Of a stretch of 64,000 nt of DNA, positions 41,485-50,365 are shown piece after piece. The stretch's first letter is position 1. The number at the start of each line of letters is the position of its first letter. Made by a program: the position numbers and the translations under genes. Under the pieces are notes generated by a model that made no database searches, was not told where the DNA came from, and saw only the letters and a list, made by a program, of their open reading frames with translations. Source of the stretch: Candidatus Avelusimicrobium fimicolum (GTDB lineage Bacteria > Elusimicrobiota > Elusimicrobia > Elusimicrobiales > Elusimicrobiaceae); assembly GCA_900541355.1 (NCBI GenBank), contig UQJU01000001.1, forward strand, positions 23,548 through 87,547. Reading direction: 5' to 3'.

Positions 41485-41901
41485 ATGAAATCTTATACCC
41501 AATATCTAACTGTTTGTACGGAAAAACATTACGAAATCGTAAATATCACGCCGCAAGTAGAGGAAGCATTGGCTAAAAGCGGCATAAAAGAAGGCTTATG
41601 CCTGGTTAATTCTATGCACATTACATCCAGTGTATTTATTAACGATAACGAGCGCGGCCTGCACGCAGATTTTTTACGCTGGACGGAAAAACTGGCCCCC
41701 TACGGGATTGATAAATACCAACACAATTTGACCGGAGAAGACAATGGCGACGCGCATTTAAAGCGCACGCTGCTCGGTCGCGAGGTCGTGGTGGCGGTTA
41801 CGGACGGACATCTGGATTTCGGCCCGTGGGAAACTATTTTTTACGGAGAATTTGACGGACAAAGAAACAAACGGATTTTGATTAAAATTATTGGAGAATA
41901 A
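41485..41901 (+). CDS. yjbQ: YjbQ family protein (UPF0047)
   Basis: A 138-residue protein of the YjbQ/UPF0047 family, small trimeric beta-sandwich proteins. Landmarks are [31 protein letters not shown] and [18 protein letters not shown] with the conserved histidines. Some members have thiamine-phosphate synthase activity in vitro; the physiological role is unsettled. No Shine-Dalgarno precedes the ATG. The thioesterase gene starts 1 base after its stop codon. Confidence 0.9.
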   Translation: MKSYTQYLTVCTEKHYEIVNITPQVEEALAKSGIKEGLCLVNSMHITSSVFINDNERGLHADFLRWTEKLAPYGIDKYQHNLTGEDNGDAHLKRTLLGREVVVAVTDGHLDFGPWETIFYGEFDGQRNKRILIKIIGE

Positions 41902-41902
41902 A

Positions 41903-42289
41903 ATGAAAAAAACTATTTTTTATCACGATACAGACTGTGGAAATGTAGTCTATTACGCCAACTACTTAAAATATTTTGAAGAAGCGCGCACCCTCTATAT
42001 GGCGGAAAAAGGTTTTTCCGTGCCCGCACTTATTGAACGCGGATTGTACTTTGTGGTAGCCCGGCAGGAAGTGGAATACAAATATTCCGTACGTTACGCA
42101 GACGTAATTGACGTATCCACCAAAGTATTGGAAGTGTCGGACATTAAGATTGTGTTTGAAAACCTCATTACCAACCAAGACGGCCGTTTATGCACCAAGG
42201 GAAAAACCACACTGGTTTGCGTGAATAAAAACGGAATGCCTACTCCGATGGGGGCAGACGTAAAAGCCGCGATGATGCCCGCCGCATAA
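41903..42289 (+). CDS. YbgC/4-hydroxybenzoyl-CoA-type thioesterase
   Basis: A 128-residue hotdog-fold acyl-CoA thioesterase. The family motif is at the N-terminus: HDTDCGNVVYYANYLKYFEEAR, where the Asp (D-x-x-x-x-V-x-x-x-x-Y) is catalytic. It hydrolyses short acyl-CoA or 4-hydroxybenzoyl-CoA thioesters; many YbgC proteins act with the Tol-Pal envelope system, but no tol genes are present here. I chose the ATG at 41903 with TTGGAG 7 bases upstream inside yjbQ. It is the second gene of a two-gene operon closed by a terminator. Confidence 0.9.
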   Translation: MKKTIFYHDTDCGNVVYYANYLKYFEEARTLYMAEKGFSVPALIERGLYFVVARQEVEYKYSVRYADVIDVSTKVLEVSDIKIVFENLITNQDGRLCTKGKTTLVCVNKNGMPTPMGADVKAAMMPAA

Positions 42290-42307
42290 ATCTTTTTTTA
42301 GCCAGAT

Positions 42308-42344
42308 AAAAACGGAACGCCCGGTATGGAGCGTTCCGTTTTTT
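42308..42344. terminator. Terminator between the thioesterase gene and the coiled-coil gene
   Basis: AAAACGGAACGC / GCGTTCCGTTTTTT, a perfect 12-bp stem. It also serves the convergent minus-strand operon. Confidence 0.9.
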
Positions 42345-42365
42345 AAATCTACCGTTTAGGCCACG

Positions 42366-42626
42366 CTAAACGATTTTTTCCTCGTGTTCTTTGGCCTTTG
42401 TAATTTCTTTATCCAACCGGGCGGATAATCGTTTTAGAACCGTTTGCGTGTTCTTTTTCCACTCTTTCAGTTCGCGCAATTCGGCTTCCGTATTTTTTAA
42501 TTTTTCCAAACTGTCCTCTAAGGTGCGCACCCGCGCCTTTAACGCGCCGTTCTCGCCCTGCAATTCCTTCTGCCGGGCGAGTATTTGCGACGTTAAAAGT
42601 TCCAGTTGTTTTAATTTTTCCTGCAT
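42366..42626 (-). CDS. Small coiled-coil protein, ZapB-like in appearance
   Basis: An 86-residue protein that is one continuous heptad coiled coil (for example KLKQLELLTSQILARQKELQ and RTLEDSLEKLKNTEAELREL), with no signal or membrane segment. I chose the ATG at 42626, which lies one base after the pheT stop (TAA-T-ATG), implying translational coupling. Size and composition resemble ZapB-like division proteins or other small coiled coils. Its position after pheT, where many bacteria carry zapA, and a zapA-like gene on the other side of pheST make a division role plausible but unproven. Confidence 0.65.
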   Translation of the reverse strand: MQEKLKQLELLTSQILARQKELQGENGALKARVRTLEDSLEKLKNTEAELRELKEWKKNTQTVLKRLSARLDKEITKAKEHEEKIV

Positions 42627-42627
42627 A

Positions 42628-45012
42628 TTACCGCAGTTCCGCTCCCACTTGCACGCGCAACTGTTCCACAATGCGGTTAAACGCTTCGTCCGTTTCCTTG
42701 TCTTTCAAGGTACGTTCTTTATTGGAAAAGGCTAAACTGAACGTTACGCTTTTTTTGCCCGCAGGCAAATGTTCGCCTTGATACAAATCAATCAAGTGGT
42801 ACGAAAGGTCCACATCAAGCGGTGTTTTTTCAAGCGCGCTGATAATATCCGCATAAGACTTTTCTTCATCCACCACAACCGACAAGTCGCGCAAAGACGG
42901 CGGAAATACCGCCACCGCTTTGGCCGGCTTAAAATCTTGCGCGGAAAAAGCCTTTTCAATCAGTTTCGTGGCAAACTCAAAGCCCCATACTTCGGGAGTT
43001 TTAATGCCGCAAGCCTTTAATGCAAGCGGATGAAATTTGCCAAACAAGCCGATTGCCTTGCCGCCCAGCATAATATCCATACAAATTTTGGGGTGCATAT
43101 ATACCGGGGCTTTTTTGGACGGAACCAAAGTTACCCCCTCCACGTCGGCCAACACCGCCTGCATCAGGCCTTTTAACCAATAAAAATCTACCGGTTTTTC
43201 CGCCCCTCCAAAGAATTTTTCCTGCTCCAAAGTTCCCGTTAAAACGCCGGACACCGCGTACCCTTCCACCGGGAAACCCTTAATAGATTGGAAAGTTTTG
43301 GTCGTTTCAAACAAGGCTAAATTATTATTGCCAAAGCGGAAATTGCTCTCCACATTTTTGAGCAAAGAAGGCAACAAAGTCGGGCGCAAATAATCCCACC
43401 CTTGGGCCAAGGCATTTTTAATTTTAATGCAGAACTTAGGGTCAAAACCAAAAGTTTTGAGTTCTTTTTCTCCCAAGAAATCAATATTTTTACACTCGCA
43501 GAAGCCCGCCCCAATTAACGCAGCGGCATATTTTTTGCCTAAATCAATCCCTTTCGGATTATCGGCAAACATCAGGCTGGCTTTTGTTTCGCTTACGGGA
43601 ATCATATCATAGCCCGCAAATCTGGCGGCTTCTTCTGCCAAGTCCCATTTATGGTTCAAGTCCCGGCGGTGCGTAGGGGCTTTAAAGGTCCATTTTTCGC
43701 CGTCCGCGTGAAATTCAGCAGCCAAGCGGCCGAAGATTTCTTTTAAGCGCTCGTCACTAATCTGCGTGCCTAAAATGCCGTTAATTTCCGCCGGAGTAAA
43801 CGTAACTGTCGGGTTTTCGTATTTAACGGGATAAACATCGTTGATTTCGCTGGGAATACCGCCGCAAATTTGTACAAACAAATCGCTCGCGCGGCGCATT
43901 GCCGTCATAGCCCCTTCAATATCCGTTCCGCGTTCAAAGCGTTGGGAGGAGTCGGACGAAATGGCAAATTTTTTGACTGTTTTGTTGACGGTAGGCGGGT
44001 TGAAATAAGCGGCTTCAAGAAAAATATCTTTCGTGTCATCTTTAATACCGCTGTCTTTTCCGCCCATAATACCTGCAAGAGCCGTTGCCTTTTTGTTATC
44101 GGCAATCATCAGGCAGTTGGCGTTTAACGTCAGTTCGCGCCCGCCCAACACGGTAAACTTTTCCCCTTCTTCCGCGTTGCGCACGATAACGGTGTCCCCC
44201 TCCACTTCGCGCAAATCAAATGCGTGGAGCGGATTGCCCAATTCAAACATCACATAATTTGTTACGTCCACAAGCGCATTTTTGGGGTTAAGCCCCATCG
44301 CAGCCAAACGGGTTTTAAGCCACTCGGGCGATTCGGCATTTTTTACCCCTCGGATAACGCGCCCGATATAACGCGGGCAGGCTTCGGCATTTTTAATTTC
44401 CACATTTAATGCTTCTCCTTCGCCGGGCAAATCTTTAATAGCGGGCATTTTAACGGGCTTATTTAACAGCGCCGCCAGTTCACGCGCCACCCCCAAGTGG
44501 GAGAGTAAATCCGGGCGGTTTGATGTAATTTCCAAATCAAACAAAGAATCCGCTTTGCCATAGAGGGAGGCAACATCCGTGCCTAATTCCAAATTTTCAT
44601 CCAATACCAAAATTCCGTGTGCGCGGGTATGGGTTAAACCTAATTCGTCAGACGAGCAAATCATCCCCTCGGACGGAACCCCGCGAAGCACCACCGGTTT
44701 CATTACCATTTTGCCCACGCGGGCTCCCAAGAGTGCGAGCGGCACTTTTTGCCCAATGGCCACGTTTGGCGCGCCGCACACCACGCGCTGTGTTTTTCCG
44801 CCGCCCAAGTCCAGTGTTACCAAGTGCAAATGGTCGGAATTGGGGTGGTCCTCAATTTTGATGATTTGGGCCACACGCACGCCCTCAAAATCAGCCCCCG
44901 TTTTTTCCACAGAAGCCACTTCAATACCCAGGTCGGTCAGTTTTTTTACTAATTCCTCGGGTGTTAAATCAATATCAATAAAATCTTTGAGCCAAGAATA
45001 CAAAATTTTCAT
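42628..45012 (-). CDS. pheT: Phenylalanyl-tRNA synthetase beta subunit
   Basis: A 794-residue beta subunit of the heterotetrameric PheRS. It has an N-terminal tRNA-binding (EMAP/OB) domain with RVAQIIKIEDHPNSDHLHLV, the B3/B4 editing domain (EITSNRPDLLSHLGVARELA), B5, the catalytic-like core, and the C-terminal ferredoxin-fold anticodon-binding domain (FPPSLRDLSVVVDE). It follows pheS by 9 bases with AAGGA before the ATG. Confidence 0.97.
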   Translation of the reverse strand: MKILYSWLKDFIDIDLTPEELVKKLTDLGIEVASVEKTGADFEGVRVAQIIKIEDHPNSDHLHLVTLDLGGGKTQRVVCGAPNVAIGQKVPLALLGARVGKMVMKPVVLRGVPSEGMICSSDELGLTHTRAHGILVLDENLELGTDVASLYGKADSLFDLEITSNRPDLLSHLGVARELAALLNKPVKMPAIKDLPGEGEALNVEIKNAEACPRYIGRVIRGVKNAESPEWLKTRLAAMGLNPKNALVDVTNYVMFELGNPLHAFDLREVEGDTVIVRNAEEGEKFTVLGGRELTLNANCLMIADNKKATALAGIMGGKDSGIKDDTKDIFLEAAYFNPPTVNKTVKKFAISSDSSQRFERGTDIEGAMTAMRRASDLFVQICGGIPSEINDVYPVKYENPTVTFTPAEINGILGTQISDERLKEIFGRLAAEFHADGEKWTFKAPTHRRDLNHKWDLAEEAARFAGYDMIPVSETKASLMFADNPKGIDLGKKYAAALIGAGFCECKNIDFLGEKELKTFGFDPKFCIKIKNALAQGWDYLRPTLLPSLLKNVESNFRFGNNNLALFETTKTFQSIKGFPVEGYAVSGVLTGTLEQEKFFGGAEKPVDFYWLKGLMQAVLADVEGVTLVPSKKAPVYMHPKICMDIMLGGKAIGLFGKFHPLALKACGIKTPEVWGFEFATKLIEKAFSAQDFKPAKAVAVFPPSLRDLSVVVDEEKSYADIISALEKTPLDVDLSYHLIDLYQGEHLPAGKKSVTFSLAFSNKERTLKDKETDEAFNRIVEQLRVQVGAELR

Positions 45013-45021
45013 AATCCGTCC

Positions 45022-46062
45022 TTAAAATTGTTTTAATACGCGCAAGTCATTTTCATAAAATGTGCGGATATCTTTAATGTTCAGCATCATCATAGCCAAG
45101 CGTTCCACACCCATACCAAAGGCGTACCCGCTAAACTGTTCGGGATCAATGCCGCAGTTTTTAAGTACGTTGGGGTGAACCACACCCGCACCCAGCATTT
45201 CAATCCAACCGCTGCCTTTGCACACATTACACCCTTTTCCTTGGCAGAAAACGCACTTTACGTCCACCTCTACGCTGGGTTCCGTAAACGGAAAAAACGA
45301 CGGGCGGAAGCGGATTTCGGCCTTGTTGCCAAAAAGTCCTTTCATAAAGGCGGTTAAATCGCTTTTAAGGCTGGCCATACTTACATTTTTATCCACATAC
45401 AAGCCTTCAATTTGGTGAAATACGGGGCTGTGTGTAGCGTCCAAACTGTCGTTTCTAAATACGCGGCCGGGGGCCATAATGCGAAGCGGCGGTTTGTGTT
45501 TTTCCATATACCGGCTTTGCACGTTAGAGGTATGTGTGCGCAAGACAAGCGGCATTTTGCCGTCCACAAAGAAAGTATCCTGTGCATCACGCGCCGGGTG
45601 GTGCAGCGGGATATTCAGCAAATCAAAGTTATGCTTTTCGTCCTCCACCCAAGGTCCTTCGGCCCACTCAAAACCCAAACGGGAAAGAATATCCGTCATA
45701 CGGTCCTGCGCCACGGAAAGCGGGTGGCGGTGGCCTTTGGCCACGGGGTAGCCGGGAAGGGTTAAATCTAAGGTAACTTTATTTAATTCGTCATTAATTT
45801 GTTTAGCAGTAAAAAATTCGGTTTTTTCGTCAAGCGCGGCAGACAAAGCGGCTTTCAAAGCGTTGCCCAAGGGGCCGGCTTGTTTCTTTTCTTCAATGGG
45901 AAAATCTTTTAAGCCTTTTAAAAGTTCCGTTAATGCGCCTTTGCGCCCGAGAGCCGCAACGCGCAATTCTTCCACGGCGGCTAAATCGGCCGCTTGGCTG
46001 ATTTTTGTTTTATAGTCTTGCTCAATAGCAGAGCAGGCTTGTTGAAATTCGGTAATAGTCAT
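45022..46062 (-). CDS. pheS: Phenylalanyl-tRNA synthetase alpha subunit
   Basis: A 346-residue class II synthetase catalytic subunit. It has a coiled-coil N-terminal tRNA arm, motif 2 with MAPGRVFRNDSLDATHSPVFHQIEGLYVD and motif 3 with YAFGMGVERLAMM. The MPLVLRTHTSNVQSRYM segment is typical. No Shine-Dalgarno precedes the ATG; a TATAAT lies 7 bases before it. It is the first gene of pheS-pheT-coiled coil. Confidence 0.97.
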   Translation of the reverse strand: MTITEFQQACSAIEQDYKTKISQAADLAAVEELRVAALGRKGALTELLKGLKDFPIEEKKQAGPLGNALKAALSAALDEKTEFFTAKQINDELNKVTLDLTLPGYPVAKGHRHPLSVAQDRMTDILSRLGFEWAEGPWVEDEKHNFDLLNIPLHHPARDAQDTFFVDGKMPLVLRTHTSNVQSRYMEKHKPPLRIMAPGRVFRNDSLDATHSPVFHQIEGLYVDKNVSMASLKSDLTAFMKGLFGNKAEIRFRPSFFPFTEPSVEVDVKCVFCQGKGCNVCKGSGWIEMLGAGVVHPNVLKNCGIDPEQFSGYAFGMGVERLAMMMLNIKDIRTFYENDLRVLKQF

Positions 46063-46069
46063 ATATCTT

Positions 46070-46075
46070 ATTATA
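46070..46075 (-). promoter_or_regulatory. -10 element of a candidate leaderless pheS transcript
   Basis: TATAAT on the minus strand, 7 bases before the pheS ATG. There is no T-box-like leader, since no room for one exists between this -10 and the gene. No good -35 is visible. Confidence 0.55.
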
Positions 46076-46483
46076 GTATTTTAGGCGGCTGTATAGGGAA
46101 AATAAAGCGGCATTTTAAGTGGTTGCTTCCTTTTTGCCATTTTACATAAAGTATTATTCCCTTTTATGCTGTTTCTGTTGTCCTTGCCGTGCCGTTAATG
46201 CAGGGCTTGGCCCGCTTTGTATCCGTGGTGGCAATCGGGATACGCTTTTACCTCTTGGTTGTTTAGGTTGCCCTTGCCTTGTTTATAAAAGGCGGTTTTG
46301 GCGGAGGAGCATTTTTATTTGTTTGAGCCGCAGGCGAGTTATAAAAATGCCCGGCAAAACCTGCATTTTATAAGGCGTTGGGCAACGAGTCTTTTTGGTT
46401 CTTTTTCTGCTCCCAGAAAAAGAAGAAAGATAACATTGCTTCTTTTTGCACAAAAAAGAAGGAAAAAAGTAAAATAAACTTAT
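46076..46483. other. Gene-free divergent region between pheS and zapA
   Basis: It holds the second covarying palindrome (46267-46386) and a hairpin GTTCTTTTTCT-GCTCCC-AGAAAAAGAA just after it. A third small hairpin (CTTCTTTTT...AAAAGAAG) follows, then TAAAAT (46470-46475) 8 bases before the zapA ATG. The 46090-46260 part has no recognisable content. Confidence 0.6.
46267..46386. repeat. Large covarying palindromic element, copy 2
   Basis: A 120-bp imperfect palindrome with helices GTTGCCC/GGGCAAC, GGTTTTG.../CAAAACC and GCATTTTTAT/ATAAAAATGC around the loop TTGTTTGAGCCGCAGGCGAG. Compared with 9154-9277 the loop is conserved while stems have changed on both sides in a pairing-preserving way. 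Confidence 0.85.
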
Positions 46484-46771
46484 ATGGCCAAAGAGATTGT
46501 TCAAGTAGAAATAAAGCGTATCCCGCTGGATATAGAAACCACCGAACTCGGCGCCGTGGAACTGACGGACCTGGCCGCAACGGTGGAAAAATATATGCAA
46601 GGATTAGACGAAATAGATACGCTCAAACAAGCCCTTATTACCGCGCTCCATTTTGCGGCAGTGGCATATTTACAACGCCAAAATGACGGCGGAAAACGCA
46701 AGGAAGAAGAATCCCGCGTGGACGATTTGATTGTAAAATTACAATCCGCCTTGAACGCTAACCATAAATAA
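46484..46771 (+). CDS. zapA: ZapA-like cell division protein
   Basis: A 95-residue protein with the ZapA layout: a short N-terminal beta region (EIVQVEIKRIPLDIETTE), a helix with DLAATVEKYMQGLDE, then an alanine-rich helix (LKQALITALHFAAVAYLQ) and a charged C-terminal coil. ZapA bundles FtsZ filaments. The match is to the family pattern and not to a strict motif. The ATG has no ribosome site; TAAAAT lies 8 bases upstream. It is first in the zapA-rarA-xseA-xseB-tlyA operon and 4 bases before rarA. Confidence 0.7.
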   Translation: MAKEIVQVEIKRIPLDIETTELGAVELTDLAATVEKYMQGLDEIDTLKQALITALHFAAVAYLQRQNDGGKRKEEESRVDDLIVKLQSALNANHK

Positions 46772-46775
46772 TTTT

Positions 46776-48023
46776 ATGCAAGAAAACGAAAATATCCCGC
46801 TGGCCGCGCGCCAGGCGCCCAAAACATTAGAGGAATTTGCCGGACAGCCGCATCTATTAGGGCCGGGCAAAATGCTTCGCCGCCTGTTGGAAGCGGATAT
46901 GATTAAATCCGCCGTATTTTTCGGCCCTCCCGGCTGCGGCAAAACCGCCACCGCACGTTACATAGCCTCACGCACGCAGGCCTATACGGTAGAATTAAAT
47001 GCCGCGGCAGCCGGTGTGGCGGACATCAAAAAAGTGTTGGCGGAAGCCAAAGAACGCGCACACACCCCCTCTTTTGACCAAAAACGCACTTTGGTTATTT
47101 TGGACGAAATTCATCATTTTAACAAAACACAGCAGGATGTTCTGTTGCCGTCCGTGGAACGGGGAGATATTATTTTAATCGGCATTACAACCGAAAACCC
47201 TTATTTTTACATTAACACCGCACTGTTATCCCGTTTTTCCGTTTTTGAATTTAAAGCATTGGGCGAAAAAGATTTGCTTAAAATTTTAACGCGTGCCGCC
47301 GAGAAAGAAAACGCACAAATCGCTCCGGATGCCGCCGAATACTTTATCACCCAAGCCAACGGTGACAGCCGAAAAATGCTAAATGCCGCCGAATTGGCGT
47401 TCGTTACCACCGAACCGGGCGAGGATAAAATAAAGCACATTACTTTGGAAATTGCGCAAGAGTGCATCCAGCGCCGCCACTTAAATTATGATAAAAAAGG
47501 CGACGAGCATTACGATATCATTTCCGCTTTTATTAAATCTATGCGCGGCTCTGACCCGGATGCCGCCGTGTATTGGTTGGCACGTATGCTGGAAAGCGGC
47601 GAAGACCCGCGCTTTATTGCCCGCCGTATTTTAATTTGTGCGAGTGAAGACGTAGGGTTGGCTGAACCGGCCGCGCTGATGATTGCGCAATCCGCCTTCC
47701 AAGCGGCAGAAGAATTGGGAATGCCCGAAGTGCGCATTCCCTTGGCACACGCGGCTATTTATGTGGCCTGTTGTCCCAAAAGCAACTCTGCTTACCTGGC
47801 TATCAATGCCGCCTTACAAGAAGTGCGCGAAGGCAAATACCGCCCGGTACCGGATAATCTGCGTTCCGGCGGAAAAAACAACGGCTACAAATACGCGCAC
47901 GATTACCCCAATCATTATGTCCGGCAACTTTATATGCCCAGCCCAATGAAATTTTTTACTCCCGGCATATTGGGCAAAGAAGCCGCACTCATTGAGCGGC
48001 TCAAAAAAATCAAAGGAGAATAA
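46776..48023 (+). CDS. rarA: Replication-associated recombination protein A (RarA/MgsA)
   Basis: A 415-residue AAA+ ATPase related to clamp loaders. It carries ARQAPKTLEEFAGQPHLLGPG at the N-terminus, Walker A FFGPPGCGKTATA, Walker B LVILDEIHHFNK (the family has DE-[IV]-H-R/H-FNK), sensor 1 GITTENPYF and the C-terminal tetramerisation region with GKNNGYKYAHDYPNHYV. It acts at stalled replication forks. xseA starts on the base after its stop. Confidence 0.95.
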   Translation: MQENENIPLAARQAPKTLEEFAGQPHLLGPGKMLRRLLEADMIKSAVFFGPPGCGKTATARYIASRTQAYTVELNAAAAGVADIKKVLAEAKERAHTPSFDQKRTLVILDEIHHFNKTQQDVLLPSVERGDIILIGITTENPYFYINTALLSRFSVFEFKALGEKDLLKILTRAAEKENAQIAPDAAEYFITQANGDSRKMLNAAELAFVTTEPGEDKIKHITLEIAQECIQRRHLNYDKKGDEHYDIISAFIKSMRGSDPDAAVYWLARMLESGEDPRFIARRILICASEDVGLAEPAALMIAQSAFQAAEELGMPEVRIPLAHAAIYVACCPKSNSAYLAINAALQEVREGKYRPVPDNLRSGGKNNGYKYAHDYPNHYVRQLYMPSPMKFFTPGILGKEAALIERLKKIKGE

Positions 48024-49229
48024 ATGGAACCGGAAGCCCCTTTTAGAGGACAGGTCTTTACCGTTACCGCCATTACGCTTGCCGTTAAGCAAACTTTGGA
48101 GGGAGTCTTCCGCGATATTTTTGTAGAGGGCGAAATCAGCAATTTGCGCGAAGCCGCCAGCGGACACGTTTACTTTGATTTAAAAGACAGGGAAGCATTG
48201 TTGTCTGCCGTAATGTTCAAGTGGGACGCACGCAAATTTACGGGAGAACTGCAAGAAGGCTTGCAAGTGCGCGTATGGGGCAGCCTTTCCTGCTATGCCA
48301 AACAAGGACGTTACCAAATTGTTGTAAAAACCGTGGAAGCGTTAGCCAAGGGAAACCTCTATTTAGAATTTGAAAAATTAAAAAAGAAGTTGGAAGCAGA
48401 GGGCCTTTTCGCCCCCGAACATAAAAAACCGATTCCCGCGTATCCGCAAAGAATTGGCGTTGTAACTTCGCCCACAGGTGCAGCAGTACGGGATATTTTA
48501 TCCGTTTTAAAGCGCCGCAGCCCGCATTTAGAAATTTTAATAGCCCCGGTGCTGGTACAAGGGGACGAAGCCGCCCCGCAAATTGCCCAAGCCATCGCCG
48601 ATTTGAACCGCTTTAAGCCCGCATTAGATGTGTTGTTGGTGGGGCGCGGAGGCGGAAGTATAGAAGATTTATGGGCATTTAATGAAGAAGCCGTCGCCCG
48701 GGCTATTTTTAAAAGCAAAATTCCGGTCATTTCGTGTGTGGGGCACGAGGTTGATTTTACGATTGCCGATTTCGTGGCCGATTTGCGCGCCCCCACTCCG
48801 TCAGCCGCGGCCGAACTGGTGGTAAAAAATTCCCAAAATACGCAGGATTATATCAAGCAGCTGCAAAAGCGGCTGTTACAATCGGTCAGTTTGTTTTACG
48901 AACGCGCCAAACGCAGATATGACTTGTGCGCAAACAGCCGCGTGTTCGTTCACCCGGAAACTATTACACAAAGCAAAGAACAGGATTTAGATGAATTAAA
49001 TGCCCGTTTAGAAAGTGCCTGGAAGGAAAAATTAAACAACTTTTTCCACCGCTTTAAATTAGCCCAAGGCCAACTGGCGGCATTAGGGCCACAGGCCGTG
49101 TTAAAACGCGGTTACAGCATTACGCGCAAGCAGGACGGCTCCGTCATCAGCCGGGTGCACCAAACCGCCCCGGGCGAAACCGTATATATTCAAGTACAGG
49201 ACGGTATGATTCATACCACTGTTAAGTGA
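48024..49229 (+). CDS. xseA: Exodeoxyribonuclease VII large subunit
   Basis: A 401-residue XseA. It has an N-terminal OB fold (FVEGEISNLREAASGHVYFDLKD), the catalytic domain with IGVVTSPTGAAVRDIL, LVGRGGGSIEDLWAFNEE and the SCVGHEVDFTIADFVADLRAPTPSAAAE signature, then a coiled coil and a C-terminal beta segment with VLKRGYSITR. It degrades single-stranded DNA with XseB. It is in tight operon order with rarA, xseB and tlyA. Confidence 0.97.
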   Translation: MEPEAPFRGQVFTVTAITLAVKQTLEGVFRDIFVEGEISNLREAASGHVYFDLKDREALLSAVMFKWDARKFTGELQEGLQVRVWGSLSCYAKQGRYQIVVKTVEALAKGNLYLEFEKLKKKLEAEGLFAPEHKKPIPAYPQRIGVVTSPTGAAVRDILSVLKRRSPHLEILIAPVLVQGDEAAPQIAQAIADLNRFKPALDVLLVGRGGGSIEDLWAFNEEAVARAIFKSKIPVISCVGHEVDFTIADFVADLRAPTPSAAAELVVKNSQNTQDYIKQLQKRLLQSVSLFYERAKRRYDLCANSRVFVHPETITQSKEQDLDELNARLESAWKEKLNNFFHRFKLAQGQLAALGPQAVLKRGYSITRKQDGSVISRVHQTAPGETVYIQVQDGMIHTTVK

Positions 49230-49235
49230 GGATTT

Positions 49236-49481
49236 ATGACAAAATTTAATTTTGAAAAACAACTCTCCCGCTTGGAAGAAATCGTCGCCAAGTTGGAAGA
49301 AGAACAAACCGATTTGGACGCCTCCGTCAAACTGTTTGAAGAGGGAGTAACCCTTTCAAAAGAACTTTCACAAAAGTTGGAAACGGTTAAATTTAAAGTG
49401 GAAGAACTAAAAAAGAAAGGAGCCGAAATGATGACGGAGCCCTTTAACACGGAACTCGCCGAGGACGAAAATGACAAATAA
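49236..49481 (+). CDS. xseB: Exodeoxyribonuclease VII small subunit
   Basis: An 81-residue helical protein with the XseB signature FEKQLSRLEEIVAKLEE and LDASVKLFEEGVTLS. It caps the XseA coiled coil. It starts 6 bases after xseA and overlaps tlyA by 11 bases. Confidence 0.95.
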   Translation: MTKFNFEKQLSRLEEIVAKLEEEQTDLDASVKLFEEGVTLSKELSQKLETVKFKVEELKKKGAEMMTEPFNTELAEDENDK

Positions 49482-50235
49482 AAAATTACGTCTGGATATG
49501 GCCTTGGTAGAACAGGGATTTTTTCAAAGCCGCAACCGCGCACAGGCTTCCATTATGGCCGGAGAAATATTGGTAAACGGTGAAATTGACACCCGCGCCG
49601 ACCGCACCATTTTGCCCGAAGATAAAATTTCTATTAAAGAAAAATCTTGTCCGTATGTTTCCCGCGGCGGACTAAAACTGGCAGGAGCCTTAAAACATTG
49701 GAACATTGATATTAAAAACAAAGTGTGCGTGGATATCGGTGTGGCAACAGGCGGATTTAGCGACTGTATGATTCAGGCCGGAGCCAAAGAAGTTTACGGT
49801 GTGGACGTAGGAAAAGGCCAACTGGCCGACGAAATGCGCCGTTACAAAAATTTCCACTTTAAACCCGAAACCAATGCCCGCTATATGACGGCAGATTTGT
49901 TTGATTCGGCCCCGCAATTTGCGGCGGTAGATGTTTCTTTTATTTCGCTTACAATGATTATGGAGCCTCTTTTTAAAGTAATGGCTCTGCAAAGCGAAAT
50001 AGTCCTTTTAATTAAACCTCAATTTGAACTCACCCCCAAACAGGTGCCGCACGGCATTGTAAAAACCGAAGAAAACCGCCAACTGGCCATTAAGCGCGTG
50101 CAGGATTTTTTTAATGAACAGTTAAAAGAAAAATACGGCGGTGTTTGCGGCGAAGTGATAGAAAGCCCGATTAAAGGCACTCACGGCAACACAGAATATC
50201 TGTGGCATATTACGCTGCACAAACCGCAACCTTAG
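49471..50235 (+). CDS. tlyA: TlyA family rRNA (cytidine-2'-O)-methyltransferase
   Basis: A 254-residue protein. It has an N-terminal S4 RNA-binding domain (LRLDMALVEQGFFQSRNRAQ) followed by an FtsJ-like methyltransferase domain with SAM motif CVDIGVATGGFSDCMIQAG and catalytic K-D-K-E positions in SRGGLKLAGAL, AAVDVSFISL and VLLIKPQFE. TlyA methylates 16S and/or 23S rRNA 2'-OH groups (capreomycin sensitivity); 'hemolysin A' is an older label. It is the last gene of the zapA operon. Confidence 0.94.
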   Translation: MTNKKLRLDMALVEQGFFQSRNRAQASIMAGEILVNGEIDTRADRTILPEDKISIKEKSCPYVSRGGLKLAGALKHWNIDIKNKVCVDIGVATGGFSDCMIQAGAKEVYGVDVGKGQLADEMRRYKNFHFKPETNARYMTADLFDSAPQFAAVDVSFISLTMIMEPLFKVMALQSEIVLLIKPQFELTPKQVPHGIVKTEENRQLAIKRVQDFFNEQLKEKYGGVCGEVIESPIKGTHGNTEYLWHITLHKPQP

Positions 50236-50301
50236 TACAGCCCGCCTTCACTTGGGGAGAACAACAATAAATATCCCCCCGCTTACTATTTCTCTACACA
50301 C

Positions 50302-50334
50302 AAAAACCCCCACTCCAAAGAGCGGGGGTTTTGT
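50302..50334. terminator. Bidirectional terminator between tlyA and rpsI
   Basis: AAAACCCCC-ACTCC...AGCGGGGGTTTT stem, serving the convergent operons. Confidence 0.9.
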
Positions 50335-50365
50335 AAAACATTTCCTGCAAGTTTCCAGCCAACGA

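Noticed and set aside
45990..46260. T-box leader for pheST
   Set aside because: The TATAAT lies 7 bases before the pheS ATG, leaving no space for a T-box, and no T-box sequence or specifier loop is visible.
46087..46260. Non-coding RNA gene upstream of zapA
   Set aside because: Only scattered pairing and no promoter-terminator frame could be seen. The structured part is the palindromic repeat at 46267-46386.
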